Assembly: GCF_027257155.1 (NCBI RefSeq)
Contig: NZ_JAPWDU010000009.1
Location: 62,001-126,000, forward strand
Direction of reading: 5' to 3'
DNA length: 64,000 nucleotides
From: Cerasicoccus sp. TK19100
Lineage (GTDB): Bacteria; Verrucomicrobiota; Verrucomicrobiia; Opitutales; Cerasicoccaceae
The notes below the pieces were generated by a model. It was given only the letters and a program-made list of their open reading frames with translations, did no database searches and had not been told where the DNA came from. A program made the position numbers and the translations under genes. Shown piece after piece: positions 27,966 to 36,259 of the stretch (position 1 is the first letter of the stretch; the number at the start of each line of letters is the position of its first letter).

Positions 27966-28709
27966 TCATTCGCTGCTTGCGGGTGCGTGGCGCTGGGCCA
28001 TGTAGGTTTGCATTTTTTTCTGCATGGCGGCCGAGGCTTCCATGATCTGCGGCATCATCACCTCGATCGTGCGCGCCTGCAGGGCAGGGGCCTTGTCGAT
28101 CGTGGCTTGGCCGGCTGGCGTGCTGTAGAACTCGTTCATGCCGCGCAGTTCGTCGGAGGTGAAAACCTCGGCGTAGGCTTTTTCCATGCCTTTTTGCATG
28201 GAGGACCAGTCGATTTCCTTAAACATCTCGGCCATCGCCTTTTCCTGAAACGCCATCAGCTCCTCGTCGGTTTGGCCCATCTGCGCCATTTGCTGGCGCA
28301 TGGATTTACTCATGACTTCCATCTGCGAATCGAGCACCTTGCTGATGGTCTCCTCGAAGCGGATATTTTGGAAAAGCTCAGCGGCCTGCTCTTTGGCGAG
28401 TTCGGCTTCGCTGGGGCCACTTGGCGCGGACATGGCACCGAGGCCGACCCGGTATTCCTGCCCGTCTTTGGCGACGACCAACTGCTTGTGCTCGCGGTCG
28501 TAGCGCACGAGCTCATAGCCCTGGAACTCGCCGCCGACTTCGGCCCAGTGCGTCGTTTGGCCGCCGGGCGTGCTTAGGGAGAAGTTTACCGAGTCACCCA
28601 GGTCGAGCACGCCACGCAGGACGATCTCGTTCGTGTATTGCGCATCCTCGGCCTGCGCGATGGGCGCGAGGCAAAGGGTGGCGGCCAGGATGGCGTGAGA
28701 AAACTTCAT
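27966..28709 (-). CDS. Secreted DUF2059-type protein
   Basis: This 247-residue protein has a signal peptide (MKFSHAILAATLCLAPIAQA). The C-terminal 120 residues fit the DUF2059 helical pattern (YAEVFTSDELRGMNEFYSTP and GQATIDKAPALQ). A beta-rich N-terminal part precedes it. It lies 9 bases after the floA stop, in the same operon direction. The function of the family is unknown. Confidence 0.75.
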   Translation of the reverse strand: MKFSHAILAATLCLAPIAQAEDAQYTNEIVLRGVLDLGDSVNFSLSTPGGQTTHWAEVGGEFQGYELVRYDREHKQLVVAKDGQEYRVGLGAMSAPSGPSEAELAKEQAAELFQNIRFEETISKVLDSQMEVMSKSMRQQMAQMGQTDEELMAFQEKAMAEMFKEIDWSSMQKGMEKAYAEVFTSDELRGMNEFYSTPAGQATIDKAPALQARTIEVMMPQIMEASAAMQKKMQTYMAQRHAPASSE

Positions 28710-28718
28710 GGGCTTAGC

Positions 28719-29741
28719 TTACTGGTATTGGTTGCCGCCCTGGCCCTGTTCGGGCTTGGAGATCGACTCGCGCATATCGGTGTCGGCCTGGATGTTTTCG
28801 AGGCGATAATAGTCCATGACGCCGAGCTTGCCAGTGCGGAGGGCTTCGGCGAGCGCCAGCGGCACCTGGGCCTCGGCTTCGACGACCTTGGCCTGCATCT
28901 CCTGCACCTTGGCCTTCATTTCCTGCTCCAGAGCGACCGCGGCTGCGCGACGGATTTCCGCCTGGGCCTGCGCCATGTTTTTGTTGGCGATGGCCTGCTC
29001 TTCCTGGAGCTTGGCACCGATGTTGGTACCCACATCGACGTCGGCGATGTCTACTGAAATGATCTCAAACGCCGTGCCCGTGTCGAGGCCGCGCTCAAGC
29101 ACAACCTTGGAAATACGGTCCGGGTTTTCGAGGACGAACTTGTAGCTCTCGGAGGAGCCGATCGTTGTAACGATGCCTTCACCCACACGGGCGATAATGG
29201 TTTCTTCGAGCGCGCTGCCGACGTATTGGTCGAGGTTGGAGCGCACGGTCACGCGGGCGCGGGCCTTGACCTGGATACCGTCCTTGGCGACACCGTCAAT
29301 GGTCGTGCGACCGGATTCGCGTGCTGGGCAATCAATGACCTTCGGGTTAATCGAGGTGCGCACCGCTTCGAGCACGCTCTTGCCGGTGCCCTTGGTGGCG
29401 AGGTCGATCGCGCAGGCGCGCTCCCAGGTCAGCGTGATGCCGGCCTTGTCGGCAGCGATGATCGCTTGCACCGTTTGGATGACGTTACCCTCGGCCAGGT
29501 AATGCGCTTCGAGCAGGTCGGACTCAATGCTGATGCCGGCCTTGACCGCCGTGATGCGTGCTTCGACGATCAGCTTGTAAGGCACGCCGCGCAGGCGCAT
29601 GGCCACGAGGGTGGGGATGCCGACCGTCGCGCCCGACAGATACGAGCGCAAAAACGTCATGAAGAACGACGCGACCAGGAAAAGCATCCCGATTAGAATT
29701 AAGCCGAGAACGGCTAGAACGATAGTGCCGATGGTTCCCAT
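28719..29741 (-). CDS. floA: Flotillin-like protein FloA
   Basis: This membrane scaffold protein of functional lipid microdomains (SPFH-like) has 340 residues. An N-terminal hydrophobic hairpin ([18 protein letters not shown]) is followed by the conserved FloA core ([32 protein letters not shown]) and a coiled-coil Ala/Glu region ([19 protein letters not shown]). The partner NfeD-type gene is immediately upstream, the usual FloA-NfeD arrangement. Confidence 0.93.
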   Translation of the reverse strand: MGTIGTIVLAVLGLILIGMLFLVASFFMTFLRSYLSGATVGIPTLVAMRLRGVPYKLIVEARITAVKAGISIESDLLEAHYLAEGNVIQTVQAIIAADKAGITLTWERACAIDLATKGTGKSVLEAVRTSINPKVIDCPARESGRTTIDGVAKDGIQVKARARVTVRSNLDQYVGSALEETIIARVGEGIVTTIGSSESYKFVLENPDRISKVVLERGLDTGTAFEIISVDIADVDVGTNIGAKLQEEQAIANKNMAQAQAEIRRAAAVALEQEMKAKVQEMQAKVVEAEAQVPLALAEALRTGKLGVMDYYRLENIQADTDMRESISKPEQGQGGNQYQ

Positions 29742-29780
29742 AATAGATGTGCAGTGTTGAGGTTTACTTAAATTGAGTTA

Positions 29781-30266
29781 TCACGAAATTTTTTTAACGA
29801 CAATGCGGAAGGCGTCGCGGCCTACGACCTCGACGGATTCGCCTTTGTTGAGAAAGCCGCTCTGCGAAAAGCCCTCGTAGCTCTTGCCGCCCACGACGAC
29901 GCGTCCGCTGGGGGCCATGGCCGTCACGGCCTCACCCTGCTGGCCGACCAGGCTGTCTTCCTCCGGGCCATCGTCGCTGCGCTGACCGTAGCGGATGCGT
30001 CCGCCACTGGTTTTGTGGAGGAACAGCTGTTTGCCGTATTTAGACTTTTCGAGCATTTTGAATTCGACCACGACCATCACGCCAATCACCACGACGGAGG
30101 CAATCAGGGTGAACACGGCGGGGATCAGCCCGTATTCATCGTAGGCGACGGCGGCAGCGGCGATCACCGCCACGGCACCCAGCACGCCCAGAATGCCACC
30201 GGGTGCCACGATCTCAAATGAGATCAGCACGAGGGCGGCGATGATGAGTCCGATGATGAGGAGCAT
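29781..30266 (-). CDS. Short NfeD-like membrane protein
   Basis: This 161-residue protein has four predicted transmembrane helices (starting IIGLIIAALVLISFEIVAPG) followed by a C-terminal OB-fold domain (LVGQQGEAVTAMAPSGRVVV), the hallmark of short NfeD proteins. It is adjacent to floA and is probably its partner in membrane microdomains. Two NfeD-type genes (this and 30720-32384) sit in the same cluster. Confidence 0.88.
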   Translation of the reverse strand: MLLIIGLIIAALVLISFEIVAPGGILGVLGAVAVIAAAAVAYDEYGLIPAVFTLIASVVVIGVMVVVEFKMLEKSKYGKQLFLHKTSGGRIRYGQRSDDGPEEDSLVGQQGEAVTAMAPSGRVVVGGKSYEGFSQSGFLNKGESVEVVGRDAFRIVVKKIS

Positions 30267-30290
30267 GGTCTTGGCTCGTTGTTTAGAAAA

Positions 30291-30704
30291 TCAGGATTGT
30301 GCGGCGGAGAGATCCTTCACCGCAGGCGGCGTATTCAGGTAGGTAGGCATGTATTGCAGAACCATCAGCAGGCTGACGACGAAAAACAGGTCCTGATACG
30401 GCGGAAAGAGAAAATATCCATAAAAGCTGATCGATTCCCCCATGGCGATCCCGATGATCGAGGCGACCAGGATTTGCTGCATCTGCTTTAAGCGGGGAAT
30501 GAAAAACCACCGGCACGCCGCAGCGATGATCACCGGCACGAACAGCATGGGCGCGAGCATGACTGCGGGCAGGACTGGCTCCGGGTTCTCGTTGTAGAGG
30601 AAAAACCGGTAGGCCACGACCGCAGCGCTCAGGGAGCCCCATACCATCCAGAATACAGCCTTGGTCGGCTGGTTGAATTGGAGGTTGTTTTCGACGATGC
30701 TCAT
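30291..30704 (-). CDS. Hypothetical membrane protein
   Basis: This 137-residue protein has about four transmembrane helices (for example AVFWMVWGSLSAAVVAYRFF and VMLAPMLFVPVIIAAACRWF). It lies between the two NfeD-type genes in the same orientation, 15 bases after the long NfeD stop. No family is recognised. Its position suggests a microdomain-associated membrane role. Confidence 0.65.
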   Translation of the reverse strand: MSIVENNLQFNQPTKAVFWMVWGSLSAAVVAYRFFLYNENPEPVLPAVMLAPMLFVPVIIAAACRWFFIPRLKQMQQILVASIIGIAMGESISFYGYFLFPPYQDLFFVVSLLMVLQYMPTYLNTPPAVKDLSAAQS

Positions 30705-30719
30705 GAAGGAAAATGCGGG

Positions 30720-32384
30720 TTATACGGCGCGGACGACGAGGGAGAAATCGCGGCGCTCGACGACTTCGATTGCTTGGCCGGAGTCGATGGTGCCGGTCAG
30801 CGCGGTTGCCTGAAAACGTCGGCCATCGATCTCGACCTGGCCACCGGGATGGAGGGATGTTGTGGTGATGCCGCGGTCGCCGGGTTCGGGTTGTTTGTTT
30901 TCCTCGCCCTCGCGAACGTCGATCAAACGGCCACCGCCTGCCATCGCTGGCGAGCGACCAGACACCGTTGCCCCCAGCACGAGTGCGCGCTTGAGCGGGG
31001 AGTCGGGTAGGAATTTAACAAAGGCTATCGCCGCGAGAAAGGCCACGATCAGCCCCACGGACACTTGGGCGATCGGTATATAAAAGACCTCGGCTGAAAT
31101 GCTGAAGCCCTTGGCTCCCTTGGGCCAGATGTCGGCCAGCGCCCAAATCAGCGATCCCATCACGCAGACACCGCCCAGCACGCCGGCAATGAGCGTGCCC
31201 GGGATCAGAAATATCTCCACGCCGATCAGCACAATGCCGACAAGGAAAATCAGCATCGGCTCATTGCCCGCCATGCCAGCGAAGTATTGGCTGGCGAATA
31301 CGATCAACAGCAGCGTGACGCCGCCGACGGCAAAAACACCGACGCCCGGCGTTTTCATCTCAAAGATCAGCAGGAGGATGCCCGCACTGATCAGGATCGG
31401 GGAAATCGTTTGAAACCACTTGGCGAATTGCTCGCTCCAAGTGACCTCGAAAGTGCGGATGTTGTAATTACCAGCGCCAAACTTTTGCGTCAGGAGGTCG
31501 TCGATGTCCTCGGCAATGCCTTGGGCGAGCAGGGATTGCGGCGGGTTGCCATAGAGCTCGACGGCTTCATCGGCGGTGATCGTCAGCAGCTCGCCTTCTT
31601 CTTTAATCACCGTGCCGTCGATCTCGAGTTCGAAGTTAATGTCCATCATCGCGCGCTGCACGTCGGCGCGGTAGCGGTGCTCTTTGGAAATCGCGCGGAC
31701 GCGGGCGCGCAGGTAGCTGTCGATCTTGGACTTGAGCGTCTCATTCAGGTCCTCGCCCTGACCGGTGATCACGGCAGCGGCACCCATGACCCCGCCCGGT
31801 GCGAACCAGATGTCGTCCGTGGCGATGGAAATATAGGAGCCGGCGGAGATGGCTTCTTTGTCCACGAAAGTCATCGTGGTCCCCTCGAAGTAGTCGAGTG
31901 CTTCCATCATTTCGAGGGTGGTGTAGAGGTCGCCGCCCGGGGTGTTCATGTCGAGCAGGATAACCTCTACGTCGTTGGCAATGGCTTCTTTAAGCGCCCG
32001 TCGGAGGATGTAAAGCTGCGGCTTGGTAATGGCGTCCTCAATCGGCACCACATACACATCCCAGCCGCCCTCGGGAGGCTCGGGGATCGTGCGCTCCAGC
32101 GAGCCGACGGTGGCGCGGGGGACGTCTGCGGTTACCGCCACGCTCTCCTCGGCTCCGGATTCTTCCGTGGTGCTGGCCGCATCGGCCTCGGGTTCCGGGT
32201 CGCGGGCTGCGGCAGATGTCTCCGGCGCATCATTACGGGCTGGAGCGTCGTTGGCTTGTTGTGCGAGTGCTGATTCCTCGGGGTCGCGGTCATTGTCCAC
32301 ACGGGAAGCCAGCGCTGGCAAAGTTAGCGAGCAGATGATCAGCAGCAGGCCCAACAGGCCCAACCATGGATAATGGCGGTTCAT
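30720..32384 (-). CDS. Long NfeD family protein (ClpP-like protease plus NfeD domain)
   Basis: This 554-residue protein has an N-terminal signal/anchor. A ClpP/crotonase-like serine protease domain (VILLDMNTPGGDLYTTLEMM, and AISAGSYIS with the likely nucleophile Ser) follows. A multi-helix membrane region comes next, and a C-terminal OB-fold (LHPGGQVEIDGRRFQATA) ends it. The start is ATG 32384; the TTG at 32393 is less likely. It belongs to the membrane-bound serine protease/NfeD1b type and forms an operon with the short NfeD and floA genes. Confidence 0.9.
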   Translation of the reverse strand: MNRHYPWLGLLGLLLIICSLTLPALASRVDNDRDPEESALAQQANDAPARNDAPETSAAARDPEPEADAASTTEESGAEESVAVTADVPRATVGSLERTIPEPPEGGWDVYVVPIEDAITKPQLYILRRALKEAIANDVEVILLDMNTPGGDLYTTLEMMEALDYFEGTTMTFVDKEAISAGSYISIATDDIWFAPGGVMGAAAVITGQGEDLNETLKSKIDSYLRARVRAISKEHRYRADVQRAMMDINFELEIDGTVIKEEGELLTITADEAVELYGNPPQSLLAQGIAEDIDDLLTQKFGAGNYNIRTFEVTWSEQFAKWFQTISPILISAGILLLIFEMKTPGVGVFAVGGVTLLLIVFASQYFAGMAGNEPMLIFLVGIVLIGVEIFLIPGTLIAGVLGGVCVMGSLIWALADIWPKGAKGFSISAEVFYIPIAQVSVGLIVAFLAAIAFVKFLPDSPLKRALVLGATVSGRSPAMAGGGRLIDVREGEENKQPEPGDRGITTTSLHPGGQVEIDGRRFQATALTGTIDSGQAIEVVERRDFSLVVRAV

Positions 32385-32473
32385 TATTTTCAATATTTTA
32401 CAACGAGCCGGTATGCCGAGACAATTACAATGCGCATCGCGTTTTGGAATCGTTTCAAGTGAGATGGATAGGG

Positions 32474-32580
32474 TTTAAAACTACGAATGACGCAGATTAA
32501 CGCAGATGCACATGATGCAGCTGGGTGAAGTGGACATGTCAAAAATTTGCGTTCATCTGCGATATCCGTAGTTGAAAAAA
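32474..32580. repeat. Inverted-repeat element with AACTACGAAT arms, copy 2
   Basis: The arms at 32474-32508 (AACTACGAATGACGCAGATT) and about 32545-32580 are imperfect inverted copies. They share the AACTACG, CGCAGAT and AACGCA units. Single-arm relatives lie at 2562 and 35853. It sits between divergent nfeD and mutarotase genes and could contribute hairpins to either leader. Confidence 0.65.
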
Positions 32581-32642
32581 ATTCTGTCCACATTCGGTTC
32601 ACACTGGTAATTACGCAAGCAAACGCACACTTTTAGCAGACT

Positions 32643-33563
32643 ATGGAAACGATCAATCTGAACGGCCACCAAATTCGCAAATGGACCATTGGTGCCTCCA
32701 CATTTCTCGCCTATCCCGAGGCGGGCGCGCGCCTGATGAACTGGCACCTGCAGATGGCCGATGGCTCGTTTCGCGACGTGATCCACTGGCCCGAGAATGC
32801 CGATCTGGACAACATGGCGAAGGTCCGCGGTGGCAACCCGGTGCTGTTCCCATTCTCCGCGCGCACTTTCAGTGAGGGTGAGATCGGCTTCTGGAAAGAC
32901 ACCGAGGGCGAGCGCCGCCCCATGGCCATGCACGGCTATGCGCGGCAGGGCAAATTCCGCATTGAGTCGATCCATGACAAAGGATTTCTCGCCATTTTTG
33001 AGCCCAGCGACGAATGCCGGGAAGCCTACCCGTATGACTATCAGTTTTCCGTGCGCTACCGCTTTGAGCAGCTCGCATTTTACGTCGATTTCGAGCTGAA
33101 AAACCTCAGCCAAAAACCGATTCCCTGGAGCGCCGGTCATCACTTTTATTTCTCTCTGCCGTGGCACGACGACCTCTCGCGCAAGGATTACATGATCACC
33201 ACCGGCGCGAAAAAAGCCTTCCGCCAAACCGACAGCGGTAAGCTGGAGCCGGTCAAAGAGTTTCCCGATCCCGCGAGCTTCGGCGATGACACGATTTGCG
33301 ACCTGATCCGCACCAAGCTCAAGACCAGCGAAGTGCGCTTTGGCCCGGCCGGCGGCGAGGAAGACATCGTGATCCGCGTCGGCGACGGCGGCCGCCCCGA
33401 CCCGTGGACGGCTCTCGTTACCTGGACGATCGCCGATGACAGCCCCTTCTACTGCGTCGAGCCCTGGATGGGCCCACCCAACGCCCCCGAAATCAAAAAC
33501 GGCCTGCACTTCGTCAACCCCGGCAAGAGCGAGGTCTTCAGCGTGCAGGTGTCACTCGGCTAG
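32643..33563 (+). CDS. Aldose 1-epimerase / galactose mutarotase-like protein
   Basis: This 306-residue beta-sandwich sugar epimerase-fold protein (mutarotase superfamily, LacX or D-hexose-6-phosphate mutarotase type) is predicted cytosolic. Key features are AMHGYARQGKF with the first His, SAGHHFYFSLPW with further His residues, and the C-terminal CVEPWMGPPN with the catalytic Glu. It interconverts anomers of an aldose or sugar phosphate. The precise substrate is unknown. Confidence 0.85.
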   Translation: METINLNGHQIRKWTIGASTFLAYPEAGARLMNWHLQMADGSFRDVIHWPENADLDNMAKVRGGNPVLFPFSARTFSEGEIGFWKDTEGERRPMAMHGYARQGKFRIESIHDKGFLAIFEPSDECREAYPYDYQFSVRYRFEQLAFYVDFELKNLSQKPIPWSAGHHFYFSLPWHDDLSRKDYMITTGAKKAFRQTDSGKLEPVKEFPDPASFGDDTICDLIRTKLKTSEVRFGPAGGEEDIVIRVGDGGRPDPWTALVTWTIADDSPFYCVEPWMGPPNAPEIKNGLHFVNPGKSEVFSVQVSLG

Positions 33564-33924
33564 CCAGCGTCCCGCGACTCGACTGAGCTCGCCGAAGTCT
33601 GGACCGTCGGATGCGTTGCATCCGGATTTGCCTTTGGGGCAAATGGCTAATCCAACTGATAAATGGTAGCGCGGAGCGTCTCCGCTCCGCAAGCTGCGGC
33701 AGACCGCATAATTATTTCTTCGGTTCGCTATTTGGCGCAATCCGCTTGCGCGAACATTCGATGCGCACTCTCTATCCTTGCGGAGCGGAGACGCTCCGCG
33801 CTACCTCTTGGGCAGGTATACAAGGCACCGCCTGCAAGTATGCCGCCACCCGGTAACGTTACCTTCTGGCGAAAATCAGATTTCCTTACTGACAAGGTTC
33901 GTTGGTTGTGGAAGATGACGCGCA
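33564..33924. other. Intergenic region of 361 bases
   Basis: No gene is supported here. It contains the inverted-repeat element at 33665-33805. Frames inside it have no recognisable content. Confidence 0.55.
33665..33805. repeat. 141-bp element with perfect 29-bp inverted ends (GCGGAGCG type)
   Basis: Bases 33665-33693 and 33777-33805 are perfect inverted copies. Each arm contains an internal palindrome, CGGAGCG-TCTC-CGCTCCG. The interior of about 83 bases is non-coding. The architecture equals that of 34695-34812 and 13634-13770, but the arm sequence differs. Confidence 0.85.
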
Positions 33925-34659
33925 ATGCGGATAATTGCCCACCGCGGAGCCTCTGGCTCTGCACCTGAAAACACCATGGCCGCCATTAACCGGGCCTGGG
34001 AAATCGGCGCTGATGGCGTCGAGGTCGATGTCCATTTGACCAAAGACGGTGTGCCTGTCGTGATTCACGACTCCGACACCAAGCGTGTTGCGGGCAAAAA
34101 GCTGGTCGTTAAAAAATCGACTTATGCGGAACTGAAGGAGCTGGACGTTGGCTCATGGAAAGGGCCGGAATTTGCCGGCGAGCGTATCCCGCGTCTGGAT
34201 GAAGTCCTCGCTTCGATGCCTGAGCGGAAGAATTTCTTTGTCGAGCTCAAGGATGACTCCGGCAACGACTTGGCGCGCGCTTTTGAACCGATTTTCCGCG
34301 ACAACCCACAGTTTGTCACCGAGCGCCAAGTGTTCCTGATGAGCTTTTACCCGGATGCGCTTTGGCCGATGGCAGCGCGCTTTCCGGACATCACGCTGCT
34401 GCTCCTCGTCGACAAGCTGAACCGCATTCCGCGCCGCATCCCCGAGCGCCTGCCCGACGACAGCCTACCGGTGCACGGTATCGGCTTCTCTCACAAGCTC
34501 AAGCTCGACGACGAGCGCCGCCAAGGCCTGATCGACGCCGGAGCCATCATGAATGTATGGACCGTCAACGACCCGGCCGACCTTGATAAATGGGAAACCG
34601 CCGGCTTCGACTTTCTGACCACCGACCACCCGGAGCTGTTCATCGGGCAGTCGGTGTAG
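33925..34659 (+). CDS. Glycerophosphodiester phosphodiesterase
   Basis: This cytosolic GDPD-family TIM barrel has 244 residues. It hydrolyses glycerophosphodiesters to glycerol-3-phosphate and an alcohol. The diagnostic N-terminus AHRGASGSAPENT provides the metal- and acid/base-binding His-Arg. GVEVDVHLTKDG and VVIHDSDTKR carry the remaining metal ligands. No signal peptide is seen. It could feed glycerol-3-phosphate metabolism together with GlpK. Confidence 0.93.
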   Translation: MRIIAHRGASGSAPENTMAAINRAWEIGADGVEVDVHLTKDGVPVVIHDSDTKRVAGKKLVVKKSTYAELKELDVGSWKGPEFAGERIPRLDEVLASMPERKNFFVELKDDSGNDLARAFEPIFRDNPQFVTERQVFLMSFYPDALWPMAARFPDITLLLLVDKLNRIPRRIPERLPDDSLPVHGIGFSHKLKLDDERRQGLIDAGAIMNVWTVNDPADLDKWETAGFDFLTTDHPELFIGQSV

Positions 34660-34694
34660 GAGTGGTGAATGGCGTTGCATACGAACGCGACGCT

Positions 34695-34812
34695 GGCGGA
34701 ACGCGAACCTCTGTGTTCGCATTTTAATCCATCACTTACGGCTTAAATTACGTCGAACTAGCTGCGAAAATTCAGATGGTTTATCAGCGAACACAGAGGT
34801 TCGCGTTCCGCC
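34695..34812. repeat. 118-bp element with perfect 26-bp inverted ends (GCGAACCT type)
   Basis: Bases 34695-34720 and 34787-34812 are perfect inverted copies (core AACGCGAACCTCTGTGTTCG). Each arm holds the short palindrome GCGAAC-CTCTGT-GTTCGC. It lies between convergent genes and may end transcription from both sides. Confidence 0.85.
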
Positions 34813-34840
34813 ATCCGCCCCTTTTTATAAAACCCGCAAT

Positions 34841-35797
34841 TTAAAAATCCCGTCCCTTGACCAGGCGCTCCCTCGGTGCGTCGACTTGGCGACCGGTCAT
34901 GGCGGCGTGCCAGGCACGGCAGAGGGCGGGGACCTCCATGAGGCGTAGTTGATCATCGAAGCGAAGCGGTGTGGTGCGCAGCTTGGAAAGCAAGGGCTGT
35001 AAGTCCAGCGTGAGATCGAGTGGGCGGTCGGCGGGGGCCTCGACGGGCTCGATCAGGTCCTCCGGCAGGTCGAAGTGCTGGAGTATTTTCTGACCTATTT
35101 CGTAGCGGGAAACTTTGTCAATGCCGCCCCAGTGGAAGATGCCGTGGAGGTTGGGGCGCTCGCAGAGCTCGGCGAGAACTTCGGCGAGGTTGTCCACCGC
35201 CAGCGGCTGGCGGATTTCGTTGGTAAAGAGCGTGGGGCGCTTGCCCTCGGCCCATTGTTTGAAGAGGCGCTCGTGGACGGAGCGTTCACCGCCGGGGCTG
35301 TTGCCGGTGAGAATCGTGATGCGCAGGACGGTCGCGAATTCCTTACCAAACTTCAGCACCTCGCGCTCGGCGAGCATCTTGGTCTGGCCGTAGAGGTTGC
35401 GCGGGTTGGGGGCGTCGCTGGTTTTGAAGGGGCCCTCCTCGCCGTCGAACACCATATCGGTCGACAGGTGGTAAAAGCGCGCGGACAGGTGGTTGGCCAG
35501 CATCGCGAGGTGGCGCGGCATGGCGACGTTGATCTTTTCCGCGCGCTCGGGGTTGGCCTCGACATCGGCCGGGTTGGAGATGGCGGCGCAGTTGACGATG
35601 ATGTCCGGAAACTCTTCCAGGATCAGCGCCTCGATGTCGGAGGTGGAGGACAGGTCGATCTGGCGACCCACGGCCTTCGGTGGCAGCGGTGCCTCCCGCG
35701 AACCCGACACTGCGATGATGTCATGGTTGCGCCGCGCGGCTTCTTTTAAGAACGCTGCGCCAGCAAGTCCACTGGCTCCGGTAACGATGATTTTCAT
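34841..35797 (-). CDS. RmlD-like NAD(P)-dependent sugar nucleotide reductase
   Basis: This 318-residue extended SDR protein resembles dTDP-4-dehydrorhamnose reductase. The N-terminal VTGASGLAGAAF binds NAD(P). The catalytic YGQTK (Tyr-x3-Lys) and Thr in YHLSTDMVFDG are present. It could act in rhamnose or other deoxysugar synthesis, but no rmlABC genes are adjacent, so the substrate is open. Confidence 0.82.
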   Translation of the reverse strand: MKIIVTGASGLAGAAFLKEAARRNHDIIAVSGSREAPLPPKAVGRQIDLSSTSDIEALILEEFPDIIVNCAAISNPADVEANPERAEKINVAMPRHLAMLANHLSARFYHLSTDMVFDGEEGPFKTSDAPNPRNLYGQTKMLAEREVLKFGKEFATVLRITILTGNSPGGERSVHERLFKQWAEGKRPTLFTNEIRQPLAVDNLAEVLAELCERPNLHGIFHWGGIDKVSRYEIGQKILQHFDLPEDLIEPVEAPADRPLDLTLDLQPLLSKLRTTPLRFDDQLRLMEVPALCRAWHAAMTGRQVDAPRERLVKGRDF

Positions 35798-35852
35798 GAG
35801 TGATTTGAATGCGGATTTCGGATTGGGGAATGCGGAGGAGAGTAGATCAGGA

Positions 35853-35888
35853 TTTTTTAACTACGAATGCCGCGGATGAGCGCAGATG
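35853..35888. repeat. Dispersed repeat, AACTACGAAT class, copy 3
   Basis: TTTTTTAACTACGAATGCCG is followed by a CGCAGAT unit. It lies beside the inverted repeats that enclose the zinc-ribbon gene. Confidence 0.5.
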
Positions 35889-35907
35889 TTGATGGGAAGG
35901 AAAAGTT

Positions 35908-36240
35908 AATTGCAGAGGACGCGGAGGACGCTGAGAGTTGTCTAAATTTCTATCCAATCAGGCAAGGGATCGTCGATTGGAGTTTTTACTTGGCATTTAA
36001 AACAGTAAGCGAAAACGCTATTTTGATCCCACATGTACATCGCGTTTCCTTTGCACGCTGAGCAAGGTGAGGACTTGTTCTCATTCTCTAAGGCAATTAT
36101 TTTTTCACATTCGCTGCAAAACCAGTAAGTGAAGTCGCTAAGTTCTTCATCCACCGCCCAAGTCATGGAATCATTTCCGCAATTTATGCAAACTTGGGTT
36201 GCCATATAATTTCTGCGCCCTCCGCGCTCTCTGCGGTTTA
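35908..36240. repeat. Imperfect inverted repeats enclosing the zinc-ribbon gene
   Basis: The arms at about 35908-35933 and 36212-36240 are imperfect inverted copies sharing GCAGAG, CGCGGAGG and CGC blocks. The interval between them is almost exactly the zinc-ribbon gene. This looks like a small cargo-bearing repeat element. Confidence 0.55.
35942..36205 (-). CDS. Small double zinc-ribbon protein
   Basis: This 87-residue protein has four CxxC pairs (CINC, CSEC, CSAC, CFKC), enough for two zinc ribbons. It has no other recognisable domain. Its base composition is more AT-rich than neighbouring genes. It is enclosed by imperfect inverted repeats at 35908-36240 and so may have arrived as a unit. 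Function unknown; such ribbons often mediate protein or nucleic acid contacts. Confidence 0.7.
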   Translation of the reverse strand: MATQVCINCGNDSMTWAVDEELSDFTYWFCSECEKIIALENENKSSPCSACKGNAMYMWDQNSVFAYCFKCQVKTPIDDPLPDWIEI

Positions 36241-36259
36241 AATCGTTTCGTCTAACCCG

